Assembly: GCA_949318235.1 (NCBI GenBank)
Contig: OX439130.1
Coordinates: 43,987,804 to 44,051,803 of the forward strand
Reading direction: 5' to 3'
Source: Ecdyonurus torrentis
Lineage: Eukaryota; Arthropoda; Insecta; Ephemeroptera; Heptageniidae
DNA length: 64,000 nucleotides
Both the position numbers and the translations under genes were made by a program. The notes beneath the pieces are model-generated. The model worked only from the letters and a program-made list of their open reading frames with translations. It was not told where the DNA came from and searched no databases. Of the stretch, positions 10,381 through 46,729 are shown piece after piece (the stretch's first letter is position 1; every line of letters begins with the position of its first letter).

Positions 10381-10386
10381 TTTATT
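10381..10386 (-). terminator. Candidate polyadenylation signal of the secreted-protein gene
   Basis: TTTATT on the plus strand reads AATAAA on the minus strand, about 210 nt past the stop codon. It is the first canonical signal after the stop. Confidence 0.55.
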
Positions 10387-10596
10387 GTCATTACTACACA
10401 TCAAGATCATTACATTACAAGAATGGACTTAATCAAAATTTACAGGTGGGCTGAGCATTGAGCCAATCAGCTACTGAGTTGAGAGGTCATGTTGCCTTAG
10501 CAAACCAATCAGCATGCCAAAGTCATGAAGATTCATTTTTAAATCCATTGTGTTGTAATGTAATAATCTTACTCTCTATATGATAAACCTATTTGA

Positions 10597-28751
<18,155 letters not shown>

Positions 28752-28790
28752 CTCGGAGTAGAGTGATTGTCGACTGAATATCAGCAACAT

Positions 28791-28797
28791 TTTTATA
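28791..28797 (-). promoter_or_regulatory. TATA box and initiator of the secreted-protein gene
   Basis: TATAAAA on the minus strand lies 40 bp before the ATG. An arthropod-type initiator TCAGT is at 28773-28777, 22 nt downstream of the TATA start, and a CAATC alternative at about 28768 gives 29 nt. Either implies a very short 5' UTR of about 20-25 nt. Confidence 0.55.
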
Positions 28798-31820
<3,023 letters not shown>

Positions 31821-31824
31821 TTAA

Positions 31825-32161
31825 AGGAATAGACCAGAAGAAAACATAAGCATTGATATCATAAAACACTTGATAGGACTTACATAAATAACAATATAGT
31901 TTGTCTCAAAACACAACTGTAGCTCCGTAGCAGTGATCAGAAAATTTCAATTTATGCAACCCGCAGAACATTTTTTTACTAGCCTTTGCATGTTTCTGAC
32001 GTCATAAACATAAATAGTCACGCAAATGGCTTACTTTACAGTATTTTCACGCTCTCTCGTGGGGTTACATAAACATTCTGGTAAAAACTGTCATCAGTTT
32101 TGAAGATCCCATTTCGTGTTTATTCATTAAAAGCACATGTTGTTTTATGTGGTCTATGGCT
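31825..32161 (-). mobile_element. MITE, family D copy 2
   Basis: Opposite orientation to copy 1. Starts AGGAATAGACCAGAAGAAAA and ends GTGGTCTATGGCT. Perfect TTAA on both sides (31821-31824 and 32162-32165). 337 bp, collinear with copy 1 over its whole length. Confidence 0.92.
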
Positions 32162-32442
32162 TTAAACATTTTCAATCTCATAATACTTCACCAAATGTTA
32201 TGAAGAATAATTTATTAATATATAAATTTACAATATTGCTGTACAGTGAACTACTTATGCAAAGCATGAAGATAAAACTATTTTGCAAGTCCAGAGCTTA
32301 CTATTAGATTTCTAGTATTTTACATTTTAATGTTAAGTAAATTTGTAATATAGTTCTGAGAATAGATATTTATAATTCAAAATAGGAAGAAACCACTTTA
32401 ACTCAACAGGTATAGAGGGAAATATTTTTTGTTTAAGTAAGA

Positions 32443-34244
<1,802 letters not shown>

Positions 34245-34248
34245 TTAA

Positions 34249-34559
34249 AGGCGTAGAACACTTTGAACAAAAAAGTTGTGTAATACCCTAACAAACCTGA
34301 AAATCAACGTTGATTTGGCCGGAGTCATTGATTTCTAATGTATTTTCCATTCACAAAATGCTACTGGTGGTCACTGTCGTCTCAGCTCGCCTGGTTTACG
34401 GGCGCGTAAAACAAGCCGAGCTGTTACATCAGTGGCCACCAGTGGCATTTTGTGAATGGAAAATAAATTACAAATCAATGACTTTCGCCAAATCAACGTT
34501 GATTTTCAGATTTGTTAGTATATTAGACAACTTTTTTGTTCAAGGTGTTCTATACGCCT
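34249..34559. mobile_element. Foldback MITE, family A copy 2
   Basis: Perfect TTAA on both sides (34245-34248 and 34560-34563). The arms start AGGCGTAGAACACTTTGAAC. The inner paired segment is TGCCACTGGTGGCCAC and the tip carries CAGCTCGCCTGGTTTACG. The 89-codon frame across it is repeat sequence. Confidence 0.93.
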
Positions 34560-34569
34560 TTAAGTATAA

Positions 34570-37500
34570 TGGAATTTAACTGTCAAATTTCTTAGCAGTT
34601 TTTTTGTTTAATTATCATTTAAGTAATTTTTTTTTTATATTTTATGTCCTGTTCGCACGGGGAAATTTACTTATTGTAGACAAAGTACTTAACAGTACAG
34701 TAACATTACACTTTACACTATATGTTTCACTTACAATCGTTCCATCTTTTTGAATATTAAGAATATTATATCTAAAAACTTATGCAACATAGATTTTTTA
34801 AAATTATTATTGCAAATACTAATAATGGGTAGTTTTCAGCATATTTTCCCTGCCAATTTTGCTATTTTTTTTTTAAATAAAAATAAACTTTACCATATTT
34901 ATAATATTCCATGTGCAAGCTACACTTTGGTAATAAATTTAATTTTTTTTTATTTATTTATTTATTCCATCATACATTGTAAACAATTCAAATTTTAAAA
35001 AAATATACAAAAAGAAGTAAAATGATGGAGGGTACATATAAGGCATTACAAGAACACCGCTACACACGAATGTGGTATGCTACCCTATAGGAGAGTAATA
35101 TATAATTGCATGAGTCTTGCGTAATTTTTAATGAAGATTGTATGTAAATATATTTATTGTAAATTGAAATTATTGAATCATGTGAACAAGAAAAAAACAC
35201 GTTTTTCTAAATATTCAGAAATACCTTAAAATCTATCTACTCATTCAGATAGAGTAATTTAAAATTGAAGGTCGATCAAAGTATTACGATTTCAAATTAA
35301 AAAAATACTAATTATTGAAGCCACAATTTCGACATCGTATGAAGATTATGCTTTCTAATCTACTTTATATGATGAAAGATTCTATAATTTCGTAACGTAG
35401 TTAATATAGATAACATAGATCAGAAACTTATATTATATAAAAAAGTCTAGAATATACTGTACATATTATACCATCAAAAATTTGACACGTAATATAAAAG
35501 TAATCTGCAAATTAGATTACAGCTTTTATAATTTGCAAACTATAATATTTAAAATGTCAAATTATTACCCCTTCTCTTTTATACTTGTTAGTTTCAATGC
35601 TTAATTTTTTGAAAAATCCTATAACTCTTTACATTAAAATATTTATTATTTATTTATAAGATATAATTAACACTATTATAATTTCATATAATTATAATAG
35701 AAGTTAAAAACTTTTAAGTGCAGCTATAAAAGATTTTTCCCTTCAATAAATTATACTTTATTAATTTCTTAATTGTTATTATACATTAAAAGTATACTTT
35801 TATATATATGCTTTTAACACAAATAGAGCGGTAATATAATTTATAATATTAATATAGGTTACTATATATAGTTATGTATATAGTATATTTATCATGCAAT
35901 ATGATGTTGTATAGAATATAAATAGAATATCATGTTAAAAGTGTAATCAAATGTTTTTTTTTCACAAACGATTTTATGCTTAATATTGCAGATTGCACAA
36001 TGAATGGATGATAAACAGCTTTGTACAATGCAGCACTATATACAGAATATTTTTTAATTATTTTGAGCACGTATGTATGTAAAGCATAGGATTTAATAAT
36101 ACATTAATATAAAAAGAATGTAATATGCACTGATAAAACAACAAACTATAGACTTTTTAGCTATAGAATGCAACTTTATATAGAAGAAATATTAATGAGT
36201 AATGAACGAGTTTTCATTCCTCTGATGTAGTAACGTTTGTACTATTTAATATAAATTATTTAAAATTTATCATTATAATAATTTTTTTTTAAGTACTAAA
36301 AAAAGTTCTTAATTATTTAAATTTATATTTATTGAAGCCGGAAATTTGCACTGTCTTAGTATTAAAAAAATTATTTCACATGTTAAAAACTGCATTTTTT
36401 GTTTTGTTTTAAGATTGCTATTCACAATCCAACTGAGGTATGGTTGCGTATCGTTCGTTTTGCTGCTATTTCCATTTTTTCCTAAAATATATTAATGGTT
36501 TACTTTTCTTGTAATGTGAATACAAATTAATCACAGTCCATCATTTTATTGTCATTTTATTTAAATATGAAAAAAAATATTTATCATGTGCAATCATAAG
36601 AATATGAGTTGCATATTATTAATTATATTAACAACGTAGTTTCCAATCTTAAAACCTACTGCTATTAAATCATATTTTACAGTTTGTTACACAAAAATAG
36701 TTCATTTAAAAATTCAAAGTTTAAAAACCGTAGACCATTAATTAACAGAGACATTGTTCTTTTAAAAAATGAGAACTTTTTATTAAGGTCACGATATTTT
36801 TTATAATAATACATGCGTATATATTTATAACATCAATTTATTAACTTGTATTTTCTATTAATAGTATAAAAATATCTTCTCTATTTTTAATTTTAGCACC
36901 CCGAGTTATATATATTTTTTTTTTACTGTATAGTAATAAGTAAAATTAAAAACATTTTCACTATTTTTTTCTTTGAAATAAATAATTGAATGTATTTCAT
37001 TAAAATTCATATTAAAGTAATAACGTTTTTTTTTAAGCAATTATTTTTCAATTACTTTATTAGTATTTTAATTTCATTCTGATTTGCCTTGAAGCAAATA
37101 CATTTTTACTTTTATCAATTATTACAAAAGTTAACCTGATTCATTTCTACATAAAGTGAAAAATTATTTAAAAATTAAAAGCAAATTACGTATTTTTATT
37201 TTATTTGCACATTTTTTTAATGCTAATTAATTAATAAATTACTTTGTGATTTAACAACTACCGTTTCATTTTTTATTAGTTTGTTGTATTTTGTTTTTCA
37301 CATTACAGAATTGTTAAAAATACACTATATTATTTACGACTGAAAATTTAGCTTATCAATAGGCTATTTTTTTCCCCCAAAGAAATATGACCCAACCATT
37401 TCAGATTTAAATACCTTTTTAATTATACATATATCAAACTATTGCATTGATTTAACAAGAAATAGTTTCAAATAAAATTGTATGTCAAAACGTGACTATC

Positions 37501-37742
37501 AGGATTTTTGACACCTTGCTTTCCAATAAATTCAATATATTATAGTAGTTTTTTTAGTGTTCTATTGTGTGATATTTAATACCTATAGAAAATTTAGCTT
37601 GATATTGGTTGACAAATTTTTTTTTTCTTTGTCACAATATATTTTTTTTCTTCCAGAAATGTTAGAGGAGTTTTAGCTGAGCGTGCTGTTAGTTTTTGTG
37701 TTCAAAAATTCATTTGTAGAGAGATGAAATAGTAGAGAGTTT

Positions 37743-37813
<71 letters not shown>

Positions 37814-38820
37814 TGACAATTGCTCATAAAGTTAGAAACGAAAGAACGAGCGAGTTGTATTTTCTGCTACACGATAGAAAAGCTGTCACATTTCAGTAAA
37901 CAACGTCCAGTATTTCATTAATGTTCCCTTTTCCGTATATCTTACTTTTTTTTAACATTTAGCGTTGATTCTTTATATTATGAAATAAACCTTCTGTATT
38001 TTTATACTTCAGAAGTTTTATAACATGAAAAGAAACGACAACTTTGAAATGACATAGTTAATCTGTTCAAGATAAGTACATGAATTTATTTTTATTTACT
38101 TTTAATTTTGTAAGTTTTAGAAATAAGTTATTAAGGTTTGTTTTAAGTTATTTACAAGGGTAAAGTACCATTCTTTAGTAAATATTATTTTACATTCAAA
38201 TAAATATAAATGATTTAAATTCTTCTAGTTAAAAAATAATAATAAAACCGCGATTACATTTTATGGTGCTTTAGTAAAAATTCACTTACTATAGGTTATC
38301 ATTTTATAATATAGAATTATGAAATAATTGTTATGTATTAATAGTATTTTTTTTGTTAGCAAACTATGAAATTGAGATAAAAGCTATTTAAATGGAAAGA
38401 AATTTACATTAATATTTCACAGCAAAATAACGTTACACATCAAAGTTATGTTTCCCAATTAGATGCAGTCATGTAACGTGCCAATTAAATCTGCAAAATT
38501 TCATCCGAAAGGTTTTTTATCTTCTGTCTATTATCTAGCTACAATATTATTATATGTCTATATTCTGTTATTGTCTGGTTGGTTATGTGTTTATAAATTT
38601 TATAAGTTAGATACAGTTACAATTTGATAGTACTATGACATTTTATATATATAATAACAACATTTGTTACGTAATAAATAAAAAAAAATCTCAGTTCGAA
38701 TGGTATTTTTCAGCCTTTTTAGAATTGTAAAAAGAATTGTAAAATTGAAATTGTAATTGAAGAATTTTAAAAAGAGAGTTTTTATTGAGAAAAAAACAAC
38801 AACTCAGAGATCAAGAGTAC
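34570..38820. other. Intergenic AT-rich DNA
   Basis: No supportable gene. 34930-35100 has ATTTATTTATTTATTCCATC followed by moderately complex sequence, possibly a reversed LINE tail. (TC)n occurs at 37744-37810; otherwise the sequence is featureless. Confidence 0.6.
37744..37810. repeat. (TC)n microsatellite
   Basis: About 33 units. Confidence 0.95.
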
Positions 38821-38825
38821 TGACA

Positions 38826-39016
38826 TTTTATGTAAACCTAAACCTATATAAAAAAAAAAGGAATAGGAAGTGCCGGAAGCGGAAATTACGTGACGGTAAA
38901 AGTGGGAGAAAACTTTGCGCTAGCAGCAAGCTACATAGGTCTGAGCTCCTCTCACTTTTAAAATCACGTGGTTTCCTTTTCCGGCACTTCCTTTTCCTCT
39001 TTTTAGCTTTACATAA
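38826..39016. mobile_element. Foldback element, family F copy 1
   Basis: The arms include GGAAGTGCCGGAAGCGGAAA on the left and GGAAGTGCCGGAAAAGGAAA read inward from the right. Outer pairing of TTATGTAAACCTAAA extends it to about 190 bp. The right arm has TCACGTGG; the left has TACGTGAC. The overlapping reading frame is repeat sequence. Confidence 0.85.
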
Positions 39017-39113
39017 GCGTGCAGAATATCTCTATTTCCTTAATTAACTAGACTACTGGCCAACTTCCGGTTACCTGTTAAGCTCAGGTAAGGCCGTAAG
39101 GCCCAACCTTCTA

Positions 39114-39311
39114 CAATGATTGCTTATACGTTTACTCAAAATGTGGAAAAGGAAGTGCCGGAAGAGGAAACCACGTGACGGTAAAAGTGGGAGAAAACTT
39201 GGTGCCAGCAGCAAGCTAACCTTGAGCTACCTCTCACTATTACCATCACGTGGTTTCCTTCTCCGGCCACTTCCTTTTCCGCATTTTGAGTTAAAACATA
39301 AACAATCAATG
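39114..39311. mobile_element. Foldback element, family F copy 2
   Basis: CAATGATTGCTTATACGTTT pairs with CATTGATTGTTTATGTTTTA, then GGAAAAGGAAGTGCCGGAAG with its partner. CCACGTGA is present in both arms. Same core as copy 1, only about 100 bp away, but different outermost bases, so it is not a simple tandem duplication of the whole element. Confidence 0.85.
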
Positions 39312-40161
39312 TTTAATGATTGAGCATCTTATAAATAAATACGACTAAAGCTAAATGCTAGAAAACGACTTCATGTTCCTGTCTATAAATTTAACATGCT
39401 TTCTTACATGGGGGAGTAAAGCAGCTATTACCTGAGTTCAATATTTTGTCAACATTGAAACTTTTACTAAGGCTTTCTAATTCTTAAAGTGGTTTTCCTG
39501 AATTTCAATCATTTAAGTTAAAAAAAAAAGTCAAATTGAATTGTTATTATTTTTGACTACAATGTTATGAAATTATTATAATGCATTCTTTAATATACAC
39601 GGAAAATATCGATCCTACAAAATGTTTAAACTCTCATTGGCCAAAGTATCCAATGTTTTATAAATACCCTTTCTACCATTTTTTTAAAATACGAAATAAA
39701 ACCTTAGTGATACCTTTGACAGTTTGAGTCGAAACATATTAGAATCTCTGATGTGATATACATTTATGTACTGTACAAATAATTATGTTAACATGTGATG
39801 CTCTAATGCTTAAATTACATACTGTATTTTAAATATTCTCATGTAAATATAAAAAGGTTTTGATGTTGTTTAAACATGTTTTTATATATATATTTATATG
39901 TATGTAAAAATGTTTTTTATATATTATATTATTAAACAAGTTATTTTATTTATTTTTTTACTGCTAACTGGTTGGCTGGCTTGAAGCATAGCATGCAATG
40001 ATGAGTTAGTGTCAAGTTGAAGCAGATACTTTGTGAACGTCAACTTGATGAAACGAGTCTTCAAGATTTAATAATCAACTCACAGCAGCGACGTAAAGAG
40101 GTACTTAAAAAAGTTTAGGGAAAATACTACAAGCAGGCAAAATCTGTCTGTAACCTTAATT

Positions 40162-40162
<1 letters not shown>

Positions 40163-40223
<61 letters not shown>
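40163..40223. repeat. (CT)n microsatellite
   Basis: About 30 units. Confidence 0.95.
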
Positions 40224-40226
<3 letters not shown>

Positions 40227-40887
40227 TTCTTACGCAAGAAAACGTAGGGTAATTCGTCAAGGGAAAAATAATCATCTTCCAATCCGTCTCTCTTTTTTTT
40301 ATCTCTTTTAAACAAAATGCATCTTAAAAGAGTGTACGAGATTTCTTATGTAAAATAATAAAAATAATAAAAGAAGCTTAAAAAAGATCACATTTTATGG
40401 TAATATTACGACTGCAACATTTTTATTACTTACGTAATTCCAGAATAACTTTGATTAGTTTTTTTATTATTCTTTTATGCTATATCTTTCGCTCCCATTC
40501 TCTCTCTCTCTCTATCTCTCTCTCTCTCTCTCTCTCTTTCTCTTTCTCTGATAGAAGATTTATTTAGCTGATTCTGTAAGCTTGGTTGAATAGAAAACTA
40601 ATTCAAAATTATGATGGGAGGATGAAAATGATAATTTGTGATTGAAAACCTCCATCTTTATTGACCAACACAAAGCTTACACATCGCGATGTCTTGGGTA
40701 TAATAGTTGTAAGAGTTTTAATTTATTATACAATTTGCAATGAAAGTTAATAAGTTCCAAACGATTTATAATTAAACTGGTACATTATTGTTATCTCTTT
40801 AAACTTTCAAATGAAGTATTATTTAATACTCTGCAGTATAGAGTATAGAATAAAATAAATAAGTAAATAGGCTTTCAATTGTCAAGC

Positions 40888-40918
<31 letters not shown>

Positions 40919-41421
40919 CTTAAAAAGGTTTTTTCAGGTAATTAAAGATGAGGTTTAAGTTTAAAGAAAATGTTACTTTCTCCATTGCATGATAGTGAAA
41001 TAACAAATTGATTATGCATCAAATCAAAAAAAAAATGTCATTCTTATTTACTATTTAAACTTATTACAATCTTTTACATTGTATGTAGACAAAAAAAGTT
41101 TGACTTTTTTTTATATATATAATTAATTTCACAAACGATTAATTCTATAATTATTATGTAACTTTCTTGTTCTAGAAGGAGATGAAAAAGGATGAAATAT
41201 AATAATAAACTACATAATTAAAACTCTAAAAAAAAGTTTATAGTGTGGTTAAAAAAAGTGAAAAATAAAACTTTTTTTCCTTTCCTTACATTTTTTTTTT
41301 TCGTTTATTAATGCTTCGTTTTCTATGGAATGTCAGGGGGTAAAAAAGTACCATCCACACTCAATTTTTTCTTGCTCATTAAAGCTTTTGGGTTTCAACT
41401 GTAAAAACGTAAAAGACGTAA

Positions 41422-41527
<106 letters not shown>

Positions 41528-42723
41528 CATAGAAGAAGCTGTGTAGTTTTAAGAAGAAGTTAAAACGTTGAATGATTTGCTTTACCAACTCCGTATTTTG
41601 CGCCTTAAGACACTCATTATTTTTCCCTTCTTGCTTTACTTCTTTTTATATATTTTTTCCTATTCATAACTTTAAAAAAAAATACTAATTAGTTCATAAT
41701 ATTGTGATAGAAAAATATTCTTTGATGATCACAATACTTTATTAAAATATTTTACTTTGAGGGACTTTTAAGAAATTATTCAAAGACATCGAAATACTTT
41801 TTTTTTAGTTTGAATAAAGTTTGTACTGTGATTAAGAAAGATTGAAAGTTTGTAAACAGTTAAAAAAAAGAAGATATTTCAATGTGAATGTGATATTTTA
41901 ATGTTAAATATTCATTACGCCTTGAGTTATACATAATATGAGAACTTTTAAAATCCAGCATTTATTGTTCAATTTCATCTGTGTTCTTTTTTGTGTGACT
42001 GTATTTTTAGGAAGTTGTGAAAATTAGTTTAAAATAAACATGAAAACAAAATCTGTAGGTTTCATCTCAATTCATCCTTCTCTCTTACTTTTTCTCGCAA
42101 TCATTCTTTGTTATTAATATTTAAAATAAAGATAATTAACTTTGTCAATACACAATAAACAAAGAAATTTATTCTCAGAATTAAATGTAATATAATACAA
42201 ATTTATGTTAATGAAAAATACTACTCTTGAGTGCTATTAAAACTCATTGATGCAAAATTTAAAAAGCTTTGAAAAAGCAAAATGATAACAAGGAAAAAAG
42301 TTGTTGGCTAAACAAACAAAAACCCACGCATGAAATTATAACTTTTTATTATTATTATTTTCAAAAAGCAGTTTCAAAACGAAAAAAAAAAATTCGCAAT
42401 GATGATGTAATGGGAAGGTGATAGTAAGAGTTAAAAAAAAAAAAAGTAATATAAACGTAAAGCAAAAGCCGTATAATCATTCACATTATTTTTGCTTTTG
42501 TAAGCTATTGCCTGATAATATACTGTATTTGCGTTTTCTGTAACATTCATACAACTTGTATGAGTAATATAAATAATATATATATTTTTAAAGAATATTT
42601 TAGATCGGGAAAATCATTCAATCAGTCACTTCGTCACTTACAAAAATTAATATATAATTTTCCCATGACAATAAAGACCGCTATTGATTTATTTTATTTA
42701 GTTAAAAGTTTTGGGATGAAGAT

Positions 42724-42763
<40 letters not shown>

Positions 42764-44674
42764 CTACATGGTTAAAAGAATGATTGCAGATGGTTAAAGT
42801 GCAAACCAGAGATTTCCATAAACTGAAAGAAAAGACTGGAGACTTAATTATGCTGACTGAACTCTACTGTACTTTTACTGTTACTACTCTACTGTTACTT
42901 TTCTTTACCAAAGAAGTAAAACTTCTTTGCAAATTCACTATATTGTACAGAATAATGAAGCAGTAGATGCACAAAAACCAAAGTATTATATTGTAGCTGT
43001 GTATAAAACTATGTTTTAAACAATTTGTCAATTTTCTTTTTATTTCCGCTTGGATGATCGATAAATAAAAGCCGCATGTTAATATTTAATCTGGAAATTC
43101 TTGTTATTTGATTGTTTTATTTTATTACTTTACCGCGCGAATCCACAAGTTATTCACACATTGGAGTCGTACTTATAGGCATAGGTGGAAGGAAAAGTCA
43201 AACATACTTTTTCAGCCTATACCAAGGTGTCTAACAAGACGCATCCCGTACAGTATAGCGGAAAACCTATAAACCAAGTAATTTTTGAAATGTATATTTT
43301 TATATTTCCATAAATTGGTCGTGAATTTGATTGATTTTTAGGAGAAAAATTAGGTATGTTGATTAGCCAAACAAAAAAAATCAACTGGACAAAATTTTGT
43401 AAGCATATAGATACAGGAACCCGCAGATAGTAAAAATTATGGAGTCACTATACATATAAATTATTGAGGTTTGAAGTTTTAGACCCTAAAGAGTTAATGT
43501 TGAATTCAACAATTTTTTTCAGGTTAATTGTTAAGGTAACCTACACTTCAATTTTGCTGCACTAGTACACTTCAAAACGACATTTGCATTATGATGCACG
43601 GGAATAAAAATTATAAATATTGAACCTCCTATGGACCTCTATATTGACCGTCCTCAACTGAAATTTTCAATGAATTTATTCTAGTTGTATAAATATGTAA
43701 CAGTAATTCATTTAAATTTTAATACAAAAAGAAATATATATATTGTTAAAAATTTATGTCACAATTTTTTTTAATACATCATTAGTATTTTTATTATTAT
43801 TATTATTTTAGATTTATGTTGTTTATCTAATCATAATATTGTTAATAGTAGCAGGTTAAATATATTACATAAATTTATCTTGTGTTTACGCAATACATTG
43901 ATATTTAGGTACACGCCTAAACATGTGCCTTCATGCCTAAACTATAAAATACTGTTCTATAGTAAGAGAATAATCTTAAATTGAAAGTTAAAAAAATATA
44001 ATAAGCAATTAATTTTTTTTTTATAAATATGAAAATTTTAATTGATTCGTTTTATTGTTATTATGATCGTGTTTGATTAGCGTTGGCGGAACTTTAACAA
44101 ATAATGAGCGAATAAACGAAGCGAAGAGAGAGAGAGAGATACAGTTATAATATAATATACAAACAAAATATTATGAAACTCTCATGCTTCACTTACAACG
44201 GATAATGAAGCCAATTTAGGAAGTGCTCTAGTCAGCATTATAAATATACGTATATATTATATTTTATATTATAATGTATTATTATTGTGTAATGCTAGCA
44301 CATATGTATACAATATACTAAAAATATACAATACTACATTATAATGACTGTTTTATTTTTATATATATTATATTATAATATAAAAAGTAGTTTATGGATA
44401 AAGTATTTTTGCATGAATCATTACATAGCTCACACATTTATTATTATTATAAAAATAGGTCGCTTTCGTTTAAATAATTATAATTTGTAGTTTATTAAAT
44501 TGTTATTCTGAGGTTTTATATCGTATACATGAATAATATATTTCAATTTAACAAACTGTTTAAATAGAATTATTATTATAATGATACATTTACATTTTCT
44601 ATAAATATAATATATCCTGGATAAAAGAATGATTGAATTATTTTATTTTATTATTATTTTCTTCTTCTTCTTCT

Positions 44675-44710
<36 letters not shown>

Positions 44711-45875
44711 GATGAAAGTTTCTTTGTGAAAAAATAAGCTTTATAGTTAAAAGGATGGCGTTTTTTCCTTCTATTATTTTTATTTTTAATAACAGTTTTT
44801 ATATCGGGTAAAAAAAAAATCACTGAATTTATCGTATTTTAATTTAAATGATAAAATGATGTTGTTCTATAATTTAATGTGTATCTCAAAATAAAATTTT
44901 GAACACTTTTTACGTCAGTGTGCCTGCGTGCTTTCAGTTACTCTCGCGCCGCTGGAAGAGGAGACCCAAATCTTTATTCAAAGCAATTATTCACCTATCC
45001 TTTACTATGCTTTCATTCTTCGTTCTTTCAATGGTTACTTTATAATTATTCACATCTACATATTTATTGTTTAATTATTAATTTACGTTAGGTCGTAAAT
45101 ATTTTGTGTTTATTAATCCAATCCAATTTAAATTGTTTTGGTTTAAGATAAAGAATCAGTTATTCGTTCCATGTATATATTTGTTCATTATTATTCATAC
45201 GATAAAATATTTAAATTCATTTAATCATATAAGTATGCAAATTAAATGAAATCTTGATGTTGTTACATACTTTATAATATATGATATACAAAAATACCTA
45301 TTTTTTACGTCGTGTGTTGTGTTATGACTTGCGTAAGACTATATTTAGTACTAGAGGGATCTTGTTCTGATATTGAATAAATAACAAACCATTTGATTTG
45401 GAATAAAATTGTGACCAAAATAATTAATAAAGCAATGTTATATGGATGACTCGATTGTTTTATATCTCTTGGAAAAGATAAAAAAAATATATATACTTTA
45501 CAAAATAAAACAAAAATAAGATAGAAAAAAATATGTTTTTTTTTTTTTTTTTTTTTCACAAAAGCAAACAACAAGGTTGTTATTTTTGTATTTTCTTTGC
45601 AAATACGGTGAATAAACGATGACACAATACGTCTGGACCATTTTTTATGCGTCTGTTATGTGATTTAAAATATCTGACTGTTTTATATTGACAACCGAAT
45701 AAGGAAAACAAAATTGTATGCTTGGAAATAAATCAGGTTGTTATTTTCTTATAAGTATTATACATATACTCAAATTCCACATTTTCAAAATATGGCAATT
45801 AAAAATATTCACAAAAAGAATCGATATAATATAGTGGAAAAAAAACTTGCATAGAGATTTCTTGTTAAAATTGAG

Positions 45876-46025
45876 CCCAATGGATCACTTGCAATACAAT
45901 GTTTTTAATCGTTACAACAAGTAAGTGAAAACGATTTTTCCATAAGAAATGCATTAAAAATATTTCAAATTATTTTAAAAAGTTCATTCATTGCAAGTGG
46001 TCCAATGTTTTACAGTTTTCACTTA
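45876..46025. repeat. Pair of short inverted repeats
   Basis: CCAATGGATCACTTGCAAT on the left pairs with ATTGCAAGTGGTCCAATG at about 45990-46007, and GTAAGTGAAAAC pairs with GTTTTCACTTAC. The order of the two pairs is not that of a simple foldback, so this may be a rearranged MITE or chance. Confidence 0.4.
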
Positions 46026-46684
46026 CGATTTCATGTTTCAACAAACGAACTTTTCATTATTTACCAAATAATTAATAACTTATACTTTTAAACTTTTAAT
46101 TATCCCAAGTGTATGATTCTATTTCATACATGATAATATTTTGATATCTTTATATATACTGTGCTTTAGTCTTTGTTATTTGATTGTCACTAAAAATATC
46201 ACATTCGGACAAGTTAAGGCATTTTGTTAATATTTTCAACATTTAATAATCCCTTGTAATTAATAACAATTTTAAACATCAAACGTACCGCTATATACTT
46301 TACTTTGATCCTTATTCATCAAAGCTATATAGTGTAAATATTAAAAGCGATAACGTGCGTACGTTATCATCATCATGGCTTTACAAAATGTAATTATCAA
46401 CATAAATTTGTGGATTAAGATTGTATGTCATGTAGATCTCTATTTATTTGTATTTATGGAATTATTATGATAAAGATGTTAAAAACAATAATATATTATA
46501 TAACATTATTACAAAAAATATATATACAAAATTCTTAAATCACATTCTGACTGTAACGAATGATAAAATCAATTATAACTGTAACAAAGCTTTGTTACAA
46601 ATAATAAAAAAAAAAATGCAAATCTGAAACTTTTAAAAGTATATCTAGTGCCCCTCATTTTAAATTTTAGAACTTCCGATCATC

Positions 46685-46685
<1 letters not shown>

Positions 46686-46724
<39 letters not shown>
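46686..46724 (+). repeat. Poly(T), 39 nt
   Basis: Uninterrupted. Confidence 0.95.

Positions 46725-46729
<5 letters not shown>

Noticed and set aside
34310..34579. 89-codon frame with some complexity
   Set aside because: Runs through foldback A2 and has no counterpart in the other family A copies.
38757..39323. Two basic-residue-rich frames with a shared KCRKRK motif
   Set aside because: The similarity comes from the duplicated family F foldbacks, not from a protein.
46349..46368. Perfect 8+8-bp hairpin GATAACGT/ACGTTATC
   Set aside because: Too short to distinguish from chance in AT-rich DNA of this length.
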